A stretch of 64,000 bases of DNA from Ulva prolifera (Eukaryota > Chlorophyta > Ulvophyceae > Ulvales > Ulvaceae). Location: the NCBI GenBank assembly GCA_023078555.1, contig CM041199.1:2972513-3036512 (forward strand), in the 5' to 3' direction. The translations under genes were made by a program, and so were the position numbers. The notes under the pieces are model-generated. The model was not told where the DNA came from. It made no database searches and worked only from the letters and a program-made list of their open reading frames with translations. This document shows, piece by piece, positions 11,283 through 22,806 of this stretch (the stretch's first letter is position 1; each line of letters opens with the position of its first letter).

Positions 11283-13861
11283 TCAGATGCGATAGAACTG
11301 CATGCGATACGTGTACACCGCGACGGGCTTGCCCATGCTCTGCATGAGCCGCGCCTCGCCGTCCATCGCGGTGAGGTAGTCGCTGACGACCTGCGTCGCG
11401 ACGATGCGGGGGGCCGAGCCGCCAGCGCCGCCGTTGCGCTCCGCCGCCGCCGCGGCCTCCGCCGCCGTGCGCCACTTGTACTTGGTGAAGCACTGGCTCG
11501 CCTTGACGCGCGCGCCGCCGCCGTCCTCTGCCGTGAACGTCTGCCGCAGGTACTCCGACGTGTCGATGCGCCGCGGCTCGGGGCTCTCCTGCAAACAGAG
11601 CTGTTGCTGCTTGTCGGACGTGATTCTTTTACATTTCGCTTTACAGTGAAGTTGTTCCTGCTGTGAGCAAGTATCGTGTGAATGCCGTAGGCGAACATGT
11701 CGGCTACAACTGGTCCGACACGTACGGCCGGTTTGCATGCTGAGATGACATCCCTAGCAATCTGTACCTGCCCATGCATATGCGTGAGTGCCACGTGACG
11801 AGCTGTCATGTGCAGACCCCCCACAAAATTTACAGACAATATGTCCAGCACGGAGGCCTGACGAGGCCTGGCCGCAGATTCACCGGAATGCTGCGACCCC
11901 GCAAACCGCACCTGTAGCCGCCGCGTGACGCGCGTCTCTACATCTCCGCCGCGGGGCAGGCGCAGCGAGAGGTCGTTAGGGTTCTCCATGTCCCACGCGA
12001 CCCGCCCCACGATCTTCTCCGGTGCCATGTTGTAGTACTGCGCCACGAGGTCGGCGGTGTTGCGGCGGCGGTCGAGCACGACACGCCCGTCGGCGTTGCG
12101 CGAGAACGTCACCGGGTACGTCATCGTCTTGTTGAGGTCCTGCTGCCGGGCGCGCGCGATCGGCGCCATGTCCGGCACGAAGCTCTCGCCGAGGGGCGTG
12201 TCGACGGTGGCCAGCGTCGAGCGGACCTGCATGCATGGCCGCGCATGTGACCCCGGCTGCTGCCGACGCAGTCCCCCAATTTGGAGAGAGCGTGGCTGCT
12301 CTGTGGAGCTGCCTCCATTGTAGTATATGCCGGCACAGGGCCGTGGCGATGGGGGCGGGGGTGTGCGATCTGGATGGGTGGACGTGAGATCTGATCTACG
12401 GACGAGTGTAGTTATTAGACAAAGAAATTGGGGCCGGGTCGGAGGGAACGTTCGGGCGCGAGCCTGTTCCCATGATGTTATTGCTACACACAACCATCTG
12501 TGCCACGCTGTGGGGTGTCGCGACATGGCGCAGAGTACAGAGGTGTGGGCCATGCGCATGCCGGGTAGGGCGGCGGCGGCCGTCTGGTGACATGGCACCC
12601 GCGCCGCAGAGGGGGGCTGGTGCCAGCCAGGGGTCGCATCAGATGGCCACTGTGTACACGCATGGGCAGCGGCGCCACTGCCGCGTTCACAATGCATGAC
12701 AAGGCCCGTGTCTGCTGGTGTCGGCGGCGTGGTGAGATAGCCGTGCGCTGCATGTGGGGCCACATGCATGGACACACAAATGCATCTTGCTCTGGGACTT
12801 GAAGAGGATGTTGACAGACGGATATGCTGACAGGAAGGACACTGTGTGGAGGAACACTGTGACGTGTGTGCCCAGAGTGGGATTCTTTACGAGGCCCCGC
12901 TTCAGGCCTGTTGCAGGCCTGTCGGGCGCAGCTGGGGCTGCCGGTGTTTTGCTGCACCGCTCGCTACGGAGACGCCTGCTCACGTGGAGATGGGCTTGGT
13001 TTGCGTGTCCGCCGTGGGATTTGGTTTGTTGCCTGGTGTGGTCGCAGACGCTGTGGCTTCAGTTCTGTACCACTGAGAAAATGAACACCCGCGGCGACAT
13101 GGTGCCGAGGAGCGCACCCCACCCTCCCTCTCATGCTCACTGGAGGTGATGGCCAGCTACGCCGCTGCACGACTTTCACGGACAGAAATGTAGGCTCCGC
13201 GAACATCACGACGGCCTGAGCCGCGTCCTCGGGAGCCCCAGCAACTTGGGCGATTGACCGACCGCGACTGGACCTCATCTGTGGAGCGACCTCCACAGAC
13301 AGCTGGGAAGGTGTGAGCCGAAGAAGTACCGCCAGTTCAAGCATTCATGTCGATGAATGCGGCCACATACAGCGATCTCACTTACTCACGTTGGCTCGCA
13401 GACTCAGAGATGCAGCGGAGTGGGAAGAATGCAGCGAAACTGTACAGCTGGGAAGAGGCAAGCTATGTGAATGACACCGACACGACATGCAGAAATGGTC
13501 CTGGGATGTGCCTTTGCACATCTTTTGGCTGTCCTGGTGCGGCTTCGAGGATCGGTGGATGCAGTGGAGCACTCAACGAACGAAGCAGTAGCATAGGTAT
13601 ACTGATATACTGACATTGTGGCGGAGGCGCACCGTCCACGTCCCCAGGAAGTCCTCCGGGAAGTACAGGTCTGGTGGCCCCCCGCCCATAGCCTGCCACG
13701 TGTCAGACAGGGCATTCGCTTGAGACTCTGGAGGAGCTGCTAGGTGCTGCAGGGCTGGTAGCAACGCTGCAGGAGTCAGCAAGAGAGCTAGATCTCGCCT
13801 CTTGGGCATGGCCGACGCGGCCTCGACTGAGCCTGTGGCAGCTGGTCGCGACAGGCATATC
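11283..13861 (-). CDS. Thylakoid-lumen-type protein, resembling the DUF6816 family
   Basis: Three exons on the minus strand join in phase 0: 13861-13633, 12226-11912 and 11588-11283 (TGA). The first encodes a twin-arginine plus hydrophobic segment (MPKRRDLALLLTPAALLPAL) ending in an ANA-like cleavage site, then PDLYFPEDFLGTWT. The second starts VRSTLATVDTPLGE and contains TADLVAQYYN and WDMENPNDLSLRLP. The third contains VKASQCFTKYKWR and ends GKPVAVYTYRMQFYRI. From memory, the order FLGTW-V-STL-VDTPLG, then a WDP-NPN-type motif, then a VTRR/TSE segment matches plant and cyanobacterial lumenal proteins of the DUF6816 type; a profile search would settle this. The first exon begins in mid-codon at a TTCTGTGCAG acceptor, so an upstream exon with the plastid transit peptide is expected but was not located. 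From the internal ATG (13809) the product is 265 residues. This gene is the main reason for calling the organism photosynthetic. Confidence 0.7.
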
Positions 13862-14480
13862 CTGCACAGAAGAAATAGTCCTGTGGCCTGCTCGACGTGG
13901 ATGCAATGTGCGCTGGTTGTTCTTAGCTCCGCGGGAGCACGCGCGGTTGCTGAGACAGCGTCCTCCGCGAGCCAAGTGGGAATCGCTGACCACAACTGAC
14001 TCAATAACAAACAAAGTTTAAGCTTGTACGCAGAAGAGTGGGCTTTGTAGCGTGGTGATAACGCTGCGCTACACCGCAGTGCTGCCCGCCGGGCTCCCTG
14101 CTCATCATGCACCACCACACATTCCTGCGCCAGGCTCCACCTGCAGCCTATACGACACAGGAGGTATGCCATAAATACACAGTCGCAACGTGGCTGTCCC
14201 TGCATGCTTGCTCCAGAGAGTGCACCACTACCGCACGGAAGCTGCTGGTCGCACCTCTGGCGCCAGTACGCCCTACAAGTGCATGCCGATGCCATTTTGG
14301 GCTAAGACGCTGGGCTATTCGATGTACTGCGGAAACTTCTCTAGTTAAGCTAGCTTTATGTGCTACCCCCGTAGCGAGCAACGCTCGGCCCCACCCACAA
14401 GCAACCGCGCGGTTCTGCTAGACTACCGGACAAGATATCGGTGCGAAGTAAGTCAGACGCCTGCTGAAGGCGCAGGTGGT

Positions 14481-15167
14481 CTACTTCACATGTCTGAGAT
14501 TCCATGAGAAGTAGTCTTCCGGACAAGCTGCATGCCGTTTGACCTGCTGGTCGAACGTGAACCAGGCGTTTGCGGCTGTGATGCACGTGGCGACAGGGCT
14601 CTCGTGTATGTGGTGGTGAGGGATCTCTTCGCGGATGCAGTACAGTGAAAGGATCGACACGACAGGTGCTGTTGTCGCGATTCTGACAAAATCTGTGAGA
14701 AACAGCCACAGCAGCATGGTATAGCAGTGCTGCAGTTGGGAGCATGCTGACACCATGTCGAGCATGCTCCACACCACCAACGTACCGGGCAGATGCATCA
14801 GGGAGCACTGGGTACCCAGAGAACCTTCTGAAATATCAAGTGAGTCATCCATGATCTTGTTAATCAGTCTGGGGAGCATCACCGTGGTCAAGAGTCGCTG
14901 CGACCGAACCATCCATACGCCACGGTACCAGTTTGCCAGAGGCTGCAGCTTGCCACGGAGGCTGCAGCTGCTAGTGCAACAAAACAGTGATCGACTGGCA
15001 GATGCGGTTACAGCTGGCATCACAGGCGCACTGACGCAACACATGCGGCACCATTTCAGCCGAGAGGCCCTGTTTTGGGCCTCGCAGAAGTAACAGAATC
15101 CTACAGGACGCTGTTGCCCAACTGGGCTGGCACGCCCTTGCAGTTCCCTGGACAGGAGGCCACACAC
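14481..15167 (-). CDS. Possible exon(s) of an unknown protein with hydrophobic segments
   Basis: A 228-codon open frame ends with TGA or TAG near 14481. The part from about 14960 down has a protein-like composition: RGKLQPLANWYRGVWMVRSQ, then MLPRLINKIMDDSLDISEGS, then two hydrophobic stretches (LPGTLVVWSMLDMVSACS and TMLLWLFLTDFV). No family is recognised and no splice partner was assigned. It could be a chance frame. Confidence 0.25.
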   Translation of the reverse strand: MCGLLSRELQGRASPVGQQRPVGFCYFCEAQNRASRLKWCRMCCVSAPVMPAVTASASRSLFCCTSSCSLRGKLQPLANWYRGVWMVRSQRLLTTVMLPRLINKIMDDSLDISEGSLGTQCSLMHLPGTLVVWSMLDMVSACSQLQHCYTMLLWLFLTDFVRIATTAPVVSILSLYCIREEIPHHHIHESPVATCITAANAWFTFDQQVKRHAACPEDYFSWNLRHVK

Positions 15168-15339
15168 TCCCTGCCCCCTCCCCCTGTTCTAATACATTAA
15201 TGTCAATATTAACATGCAGCGGCGCCGCAGAGGCATGCACAACATGACTGCAGAGGGATGCACGATCGGTGGCATGCTCCAACTTGAGGAGCCCCGCCTA
15301 CATTCCGCAGGCACAGCGGAGGCGCAGTGGCGCTGCCCC

Positions 15340-15411
15340 GCATCTGCGCATTCCTCAGCATCTGCGCATTCCCCCGCATCTGCGCATTCCCCCGCATCTG
15401 CGCATTCCTCA
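15340..15411 (+). repeat. Four copies of an 18-bp repeat
   Basis: Units start at 15340, 15358, 15376 and 15394. They differ only in the last bases (TCCTCA versus CCCCCA). The 18-bp period is a multiple of three and would encode ASAHSS/ASAHSP if translated, but no gene is supported around it. Confidence 0.9.
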
Positions 15412-16334
15412 GCGGCACCTGCACTGCGCCTGCGTCCTGCGTGGTACTCTGCCGCCGTACACACCAACGCCGGTGTTGCACTCTGCGCGCGTGGTCGTAT
15501 GCCGCCGCCCGCACACCCAGCCTGCTCAGCCTAAGAAGCCATAGCGGACATGTCGTGGCCACCGGCCAGCCGCGAATTACTCCATTGTAAAAAAATGCTT
15601 CGTGGTCAATCAGCAACAGCCCCGCTTTCGGGCTGCCGGGCCAGCTCTGAAGCGCCTGACGTCAAGGGGAGCCTGCGAAACGCCAGCCCCAGGCATTTCC
15701 GCCCCCCCTGTTGTGCCGCACGCCGGAAGCTGCTGGCGAGGGCAGCCCTCCACCCTGCAGGTCTCCGAACGTGCAGGAGAAAGTACACAACAGTCACACT
15801 CTACTATGTCCCGACTACTCTGGACGCAGCTGTGAGCACAGCGCGCAGATGAGGCCTGCGAGCTGGCTTTGAAGAGGACGTTCTGACGTCTCTGAGGAGG
15901 GGCAGAGCCCGGCGCGTCGCCTGCCGCGGTGCCCCACGAGAAGCCCCCACTACGCTGGTCACAGACCAAAAAACCCAAAGGACTGACGTCCCTCAGGCAC
16001 GAACGAACCCAGATGAGACGCGCTACAGGCGCGATCCGAGGGTCACTGTAGCAGCACAAAATTCCTGTGAAAGGCGGACAGAATTCACCGAATCTGCCTC
16101 ACAGCAATGCACGCAGCACTTCTAGGTACGATGTCAGCCGCCACGGGTTCCATGTGACACATGATCACCATCCCCAACTCCCGCAAATCCCCCCTTTCCC
16201 TCAACACATATGGCAGTCACTTCGGGAGCACCGGCCGGTGCGTGCACCAGCAATCCGAGTTTAAAACCTCAATGGAGGGACTAATAAAGCAAAAATACCA
16301 GTGCACACGCCTCGTGCAAACCCGCGCGCACGCC

Positions 16335-18083
16335 TCATCGTCGCCGCCGGCGGCGCCCGCGGCGCGGCAGCACAAACTGCGCAAACAGCGGGAACAGCGG
16401 CACGAGCGCGAGCACTGCCCACAGCACGAAGTTCGGCTTCAGGTACACGTCTCCCGTCGCGGCACTCAGCAGCATGAACGCCGCCGCCGACACGAAGGCC
16501 TGCATGCACAGCCACGCGTCCGACGGCGACGCGCCGGCGCTCAGCGCCGCGCTCGCCGCGCTGTGCACGCCGTGCGTGCTCTGCGCGCTGCGGAACTCCG
16601 CGCCGGCGTCGCTGCGCTCAGTGCCCAGCACGCCCAGCAGCGGCGCCCGGTGCCAGTGCTCGTCGTAGATAAACTGGAACAGGGACACCGCGGAGGAGTC
16701 GGTGCTGTGGAGGCCGTTGGACTCCACGGGCCGCAGTAGGGGCCGCGGCGGGCTCTCGAACACGCCGCTGCGCGTCCAGGCGATTGATTCCACGGGGCGC
16801 TGCGTGGGCCGCGGCGGGCTCTCAAACACGCCGCTGCGCGTCCACGTCGGCGCCCACGCCGTTGGCGCGATCCGCCGAGGGGGGCTCGCGAGCGTGCCGC
16901 TCGGCGTCCACGCGACGCTGCTGCCGCGGAAGTCCTCCACCACCGCCTCCACCTCCGCGTCCTCTTCGATCATGAAGTCCCGGCACTCCTCCTCGTGCCG
17001 TGCCTCGAACAGCTGCCAGAGGACGTAGAAAAAGGCGGCGATGGTGTACACCGCCCACACCGCCCACCGCACGGCGTCGGTGATGCGGTCGGGGGGGATG
17101 AGGTCGGAGGCGGTCGTCCACGCGGCCCACGCGACGAGGAACTCGCTCGGCACGAGCTTGCGGAGCTGCTCGAGGACGGTGTCGGAGGGGAGGTCGTCGT
17201 CGGCAGGGGTGCGGCGGGCGCGCGCGCGGAGGCGGGCGGCGAGCGCGGCGAGCGCGGCCCGGGCCTCGGCGCGGGAGCGCTCGCGGATCTGGAAGAGGAG
17301 CGCGTCGGAGATGGAGTGCGTGGGGACTGCAGGGGCGGGGGGTGTGAGGGGCCGCGCGTGTGGACGTGGGTGCTGCTTGCGTGGCGACCTGCTTGTAAGA
17401 GCACGACAAAACGGCAAGGTGAATTCGAGCCTCTGAATTTCGAGGTCACATCATGTGTGAACGACACCGCCTTCTCGATTTACGGGAGGAGCGGCACATT
17501 CAAAGGGCAGTCGCATGTTCAGGCGATGTCACACAGTATCTTGCACCAAACCACCTCACCGCACGCGGAGCAGCGGCGCGTGCCTTGTGCAGAACGCACT
17601 GCGAAGTGGTCTGCGCGATCGGGTCTAGAGCTACACACACTTACACCCGCCTTTGTATGATGCTACAGGGAATGGTCCAACAAAGAGCATGCATGGCATA
17701 CATGCTGTGCAAGTAGATGTCGCTATCAACGATCCCAGTGCAACCGACGTCACATCGTGGCGCTCAGGGTGCGCACCGTAGATCTCGTTGGAGAAGCGGA
17801 TGTGCTCCTCCTCAGACAGCCCGGCCGCGTCCGCCGCCGCCGCCGTCGCTGACGCAAACGCCGCCGCCGCCTCGGCCCCCGCCGGGCCGGGCGACGGCGC
17901 CGACGCCGCGGCCGCGTTGGCGGCCATCGGCACATCCGGAAGCCGGAACGTGCCGGCCTGCACGTCGGCCTCCGTCTCGGCGAGTGCCGAGTCGAGCGCG
18001 GCCTGAAGTGCCTGCTGCCGCGCCGCACACCTGCGCGCCTTCCGCGTACGCACGTGGCTCTCCGTCTGCAGCAGAAGCGTCAT
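16335..18083 (-). CDS. Array gene A: four-helix membrane protein
   Basis: Exons 18083-17777 (307 nt) and 17326-16335 (992 nt, TGA) join through donor CGGTGCGC and acceptor CCTGCAG in phase 1 and give 432 residues. The N-terminal exon starts MTLLLQTESHVRTRKARR, a basic helix shared by the whole family, then an Ala-rich segment. The distal exon carries VLEQLRKLVPSEFLVAWAAW, a second hydrophobic helix (WAVWAVYTIAAFFYVLW), a long linker and a C-terminal helix pair (AFVSAAAFMLLSAATGDVYL and WAVLALVPLFPLFAQFVLP), ending in an Arg-rich tail. The linker contains a tandem peptide repeat with the core AWTRSGVFESPPRP. Predicted topology is four membrane helices; the compartment is unknown. Function is unknown. 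It is the leftmost member of the array and the most diverged from B-E in its linker. Confidence 0.75.
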
Positions 18084-20308
18084 GCTCCCACGCGGTGCAC
18101 TGGATCCGCGTCACGTGTGCCTCTGCAGAGGCCGATCGGGGAGGTGCCGTGAGAACTCTTGACGGCTGGCGGTGGCGCAACTGTCGCTGCCGCTGCGGCG
18201 TGGCCAAGCGCGGCAGGGGAAGAGAGTCGGCGGGGGGCGTGGGGGAGGTGGGGACGGTGTTGGGCGGGGGGAATGCCCGTTGGCGAGAACTGCGGGGGGG
18301 CGGCCGGTGCTTCTCGACGATGTAGAGTGGATGTAGGGGCCTCACCGCGTGGTGATGGGCCGGCTTGGGAGGACCGCAAAGACGATGAGGGGGTGGCGAA
18401 CGCCAGTGGCTACAAGGGGACACCCCTGCACCGCACACTGGATCCTGTGTGACACGAAAGTACTGAGCACGCGCTGGGGGTCCTGATCGATGACAAGATG
18501 AAAAAAGACATGCGCCCGACACTGCAGAAATTCTGCGGCGCAACGTTGAATTCATGGAACAGCCAAGGAGCTGCCTACGCGTGCATGGGCGAGCATGGTG
18601 GTACGTTGCTGCAGCTGCCCAGTGAGCATGCTTGCACATGAGATCCGACCAATCATAAAAACCGATACAGCCCAGGAAATACAGTGTGCGGACGTCACTA
18701 CAAGTGAGTGTCGATGTAGCCGTGTGCAGCAGCGGTGGGGCGTGAGGCGTCCCGGTTTCTGGCGGGCTGTGCCATGGCCAGCAACAGCGGCAGGGAATGC
18801 AGGGAACGGACCAGCGGCCGTGATCGACAATGTCGCATGACAGGTCTCACCTTGACCTTCAGAGTATATCAATGGGGTTCGAAGATCTGTAACACACAGT
18901 CAAGGGCGCTCGTGTAGTGCGTGTGTTGCGGGCGACATGCGCACAGCCTACAGGGGCTCCCGCGCGCATCTGATCGCTGCGACGCCTCTAGAGACATATC
19001 CACGGGCACATACACCTTGATGAAATATTTGGAAACTGTCGTGGAGTTGAGAAATGCTCTGGGCAGCCTGCCTGCTGCCACGAGGAGGCATGCGTAGGCA
19101 CGAGGCGAACAATTGTGCAGCTACTGGGCCGCGAGGATGCCCTCAATGGCGACAAGACAAACAGAATCGCAGGTGAGTTCATATTCATACCGGTATTCAC
19201 GCTCTGGTATCATCGTCTGGGCTGTGAGGAGGCCGGCCGGACTAAATCTCGGGAGGTACGCGACACCGTCGTGGTTGACTACTGCTGCTCTCAAACCAAC
19301 GTTTCGCCGCATTCACGCTACCCACACTCTCTCCTAGCAGACACTGTGTTGCACTGTTATACTCTTGGCTAGAGGACAGCGCACAAGATGCAGGCGTTGG
19401 CTTGGTCTGCCCGCGGCGCCCACTGCACGATTGCCTGCGGCTGGTGACTCGTCTCCACCCCTGCGCAGCTCCTGTACAACCACAGACATTCTGATGTCTA
19501 GATGCTGCACTCTGGAAGAAGTATGGGCTGTGCAGAGCGCTGTATATGCATGCTTTGCGAGCGCATGTCGCCAAGCTTGGCCGGGCCCCTCGGCGTGGCT
19601 GGTGGTACAGGACAGGGCTGAGGCGAGATTCCGTAATCCCGCCGGATTCCGGCTTGCAAGTGCTCGCGCCCGTCGCAGGACTTCGCCAGTGCAGCTCAGA
19701 CTGTCTGCGGCGCATGTGGCGTGAGCACTCTACCCATCACCACATGCACTTTCACTGCATGATTTGTCAGGATGTGGACAGCCTGCAGACCTTGCAGTGC
19801 ATAGACACCAAAGAACACTTCAACACCAAGCAAGTGTCAGCGATGCAGACACCACCGTTCCTGAGCTCAGTAGGAGACCACAGTAGAAGGCTTGTGTACA
19901 GAAAGCCAACTGACAAGCAAGGCTGACTGCAAATTGTGGTCCACTGGCACAGCTAGCATGCTGATTCGAATGGGAGAGCTCTCCTCGGCCCCAGTCACTG
20001 CAAGCTGGTGTTGGAGCCCTCTTCCTCCCACACATCTCATCTCCCATGGACTTTTCTGCCACATACTTGTCATGATGACTGAACAACGGCGCATGCATGG
20101 CTGCTGAAAAGCCAGATGCGATCAGCAGGCTCAACCAACACGTCAGCTACTGGCCAACATACTTGAGAACAGAGAACACTGCCACATACCACCTTGGCAA
20201 CCACCAAAAAAACACCAGTGATGGCAGGATGACGCAACTGCACGAAGACACAATGAAAACGAATGATCTGTGTCGGCGGCGTCAAGTGTTGGCCAACACT
20301 GTATGGAT
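18084..20308. other. Spacer of the array, partly duplicated, no gene supported
   Basis: No exon is supported. The stretch about 19870-20140 is a diverged copy of sequence at 32257-32560 (shared words include CCAACTGACA, CAAGGCTGACT and TGCCACATAC), so it belongs to the repeating unit of the array. In this copy the 38-bp minisatellite is not seen. Confidence 0.45.
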
Positions 20309-20375
20309 TCACAAAGGACGGATGCCAGGCACGGAGCCGTTTCTCGGAATCTACTCGCACAACCACTCGCGCTCG
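20309..20375 (-). mobile_element. Diverged LINE 3' terminus
   Basis: About 65 bp match the 3' UTR end of the copies at 51431 and 2903 with many mismatches (TTCACAAAGGAC, then GGAATCTACTCGCACA). Homology fades beyond this. No target-site duplication was identified. Confidence 0.4.
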
Positions 20376-20795
20376 TGCACCACTTCCGTGGACGGCCACT
20401 ATGGGCAGATGCACCGCACTTGAAAAAAGAAACAGATGCGTCTTCACGATCAGAGAAAACGCAGGCATATAGCCTTACACGGACGCAGCTAGTCATCAAC
20501 CACGCAGCCCGTCGTCGCATGAACATGAAAACCGTTGCAGCAAACAGCCCTTGCTCACAGCCCGCAGGAAAACACATCCTCACGCAGCGCCATAGGTCAG
20601 AGAGCAGGGTTTCGTAGCATATTAACATGGGATCATAATTTCACCACTGGAAACCTGTACGCAGCAGCTGGGTGCCGACAGAATTGGCTGTACGCAGCAA
20701 TGCAGCAGGACGCGGGACCGCTGAAGCCGTGACCATCTCGAATCCGCGAGGGTGCCATGAAAGGGTATAGCGGCACCACTGAAACGGGATTCTAG

Positions 20796-20972
20796 ATGAA
20801 AAGCTTGGCCGAACGTCGTCTGCGCGACCGCCGAAAACGGAAGGCATCATGCAGACATGTTTGCCTCGCCGGTACCGCCACAACCCGACCCATAGAACAC
20901 CGCATGCTGGCAGTCCGCAAAGCCCAGAAGAGGGCCAAAAGCCTTAAATTATTGAAAAAAAGGTCCTGGTAG
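20796..20972 (+). CDS. Small very basic open frame, doubtful
   Basis: An ATG-to-TAG frame of 58 codons encodes a Lys/Arg-rich peptide (MKSLAERRLRDRRKRKASC at the start, RKAQKRAKSLKLLKKRSW at the end). No splice partner, family or upstream signal is recognised. It is listed because of its extreme charge; a chance frame or an exon of an unseen gene are both possible. Confidence 0.15.
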   Translation: MKSLAERRLRDRRKRKASCRHVCLAGTATTRPIEHRMLAVRKAQKRAKSLKLLKKRSW

Positions 20973-21262
20973 TCCAAATGTACAAGCTTCGCCTCCAAGG
21001 GGCATAGCTGGGGTAGACAAGCCGTCACAGCAAGCCTGTGGTGCGCAGAGCAGAGACGACATAAACAACCGATTGCGAGACAATAAGACAGCAACTGGAC
21101 GATTGAATTGACGGTTTGCCAGCCGGCTGTGAACCGCAGCACGACCGACCCGAGCTGCATTGCAAGGCCAACCAACGACACGATATCTCCGGCTCCCCCG
21201 AGAGCCCTCGAGGGACCATCGCTGAAGAGATAGGAGAATGTATGTAGTTACAATTGTCACCA

Positions 21263-21263
<1 letters not shown>

Positions 21264-21293
<30 letters not shown>
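21264..21293. repeat. 30-base C homopolymer
   Basis: An uninterrupted run of C lies about 70 bp before the LINE tail at 21362. Confidence 0.95.
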
Positions 21294-21294
<1 letters not shown>

Positions 21295-21361
21295 TCCCCG
21301 CCAAGAGTGACCTTGAAATGCTGTGGGTTCCACCGCAACGGGAAATGGCTCCACCCCCATG

Positions 21362-22152
21362 TGTTACAAGCACACAGGCAAAGCAAGCAAGGCAGGTCGC
21401 ACCGCAAGCAACAACCAGAGGAGCTCACACCACGCAACGAGCCACACGCAGCACACACCAACACACCCACGCAACGGCAGCGCCCGCGCTGCCCACAGCC
21501 ACACAGCCACACAGCCACACACATCCCCAAACACACACAGAAGCCGCCCACGGGCCATCCGGCCTGAGCGGCCAGCGAGCCGGCGAGCCGCCCGCGGCAA
21601 CCTCGTTGCTCTCTCGCGGGCCGGGCGCCGTCCGCGGCTCGGACGCACTGTTGGGCAGCGTGTGCTGCCTCTGCCGTGTGCCCCAACCTCCGGACACAGT
21701 GCGCCTCGGGCGTGCTCCGGTCTGGGTGGGACGGATGGGGGCGCCCCCGTCGGTGTTGTTACGGCGCCCGGGGGTGGCCTGATCGGGGCATTGGGGCGGG
21801 GGTCCTGGGGGCCCCGGCGGCTTCCGCATGGGGCAGGCGACGGCCAGGCCGCTGCATGGGGCTGCCGCTGCCGCGCGGGCGGCGGGGTCGTGCAGCGTAT
21901 TGGCGTGTGGGTGGGTGTGTTGGGGGTTGGGTCTGGGCCGCGTGTGGGTGCGTGGGTGCGGGTGTCGGCGTGTCAGTGCGTTTGGGGTGGATGCGTGTGG
22001 ATGTGCGAGTGGGGATTGGTTCGTGTGGTAGTGTGTAAGAGTGTGGGGGTGTGTGGGTGCTTGTTGTGCCTTGGCGTTGGCTGTTGCTCTCCTGTTGCGT
22101 GCGCGTCGCGTTGTTGTTCGTGCTCTCCCTCTTGGTCCTGGCGGTACCCCAC
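21362..22152. mobile_element. Two LINE 3' UTR pieces, head to head
   Basis: The left part (21362 to about 21560) reads on the minus strand as a LINE 3' end, beginning with GTTACAAGCACACAGGCAAA and matching the copies at 40827 and 37546. The right part (about 21560-22152) reads on the plus strand as the longer 3' UTR seen at 54808-55388: a GC-rich segment, a TG-rich segment, then a pyrimidine-rich end TCTTGGTCCTGG. Both parts thus point their 3' ends outward. Two independent insertions, or an inverted compound copy, would both explain this. No target-site duplication was found around the pair. Confidence 0.65.
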
Positions 22153-22247
22153 CGGTGACACCGCACGACAAGGGAGCTGGCACTGTTGCCGTGCATGAGT
22201 CACTGCAGTCAATGCCGCAGGAGCATTGGAACGTGTGTCTGCACGTC

Positions 22248-22291
22248 TGTATGCATGATTACATAGCCGTATCCATTTGGACATTGACAAC
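22248..22291. repeat. 44-bp sequence identical to 51857-51900
   Basis: The two 44-mers are identical base for base (starting TGTATGCATGATTACATAGC) while flanks on both sides differ. Each lies near a LINE piece. Its nature is unknown. Confidence 0.85.
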
Positions 22292-22411
22292 TCCGAAATC
22301 CGCGATCTGTGAGCTGACACTAAGAGCAGGCAGCCACATGGGCACGTGCATGGGCTGCCCCGCCTCTCCTGGAGCAGCGCGAGCGCCGGTGAGTGCCGCG
22401 GCCTCGTGCAG

Positions 22412-22806
22412 GTGTCCAAGGCATTTGGCATGGTCGCGTCCGATGCCCCGGCAGAGGTGCAAGCGCTGCAGGGCGCCCACATCGTTGTGCTGCCGCAGTC
22501 CTGCACCAACGCACAGGAGCAGAAGGATCTAGCAGACATGATTGCACGCGCCGGCGCCAAGCCCAGCGGTGCCGTGAAGCCCGGGCGTGGCGACCGCGTG
22601 ATCGTCGGCCGCGCGCCGCGCGCGCGCTACCGCGTGCCGCTGAACAACCACATCAAGCGTTTCAAGGCCGACGTGGACGTGCTGACATGCTCCTGGCTAG
22701 AGAGCTGCCTGCTGTGCAACAGCGACCGGCCGCCGCTGCCGCGGCACTACATCCACATCAGCACAAACACCGCACTCGCGCTGGCCGCCGCGCCGGACCG
22801 AGATGA
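22412..22806 (+). CDS. BRCT-domain exon, possibly DNA ligase IV-like
   Basis: The exon opens at a CGTGCAG acceptor and ends at a GTGCGC donor. It encodes about 131 residues with the outline of a BRCT repeat: a start LQGAHIVVLPQS, a glycine-containing loop (RAGAKPSGAVKPG), a strand DRVIVG, and the signature tryptophan block DVDVLTCSWLESCL. This is followed by LPRHYIHISTNT, which recalls the end of the first BRCT repeat of DNA ligase IV. BRCT domains bind phosphopeptides or partner proteins in DNA repair. No ligase catalytic exons were found nearby, and the exon lies between LINE pieces and truncated array gene B. It may therefore be a displaced fragment or part of a gene whose other exons I could not see. 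A 17-base C run (22812-22828) starts just after the donor. Confidence 0.5.
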
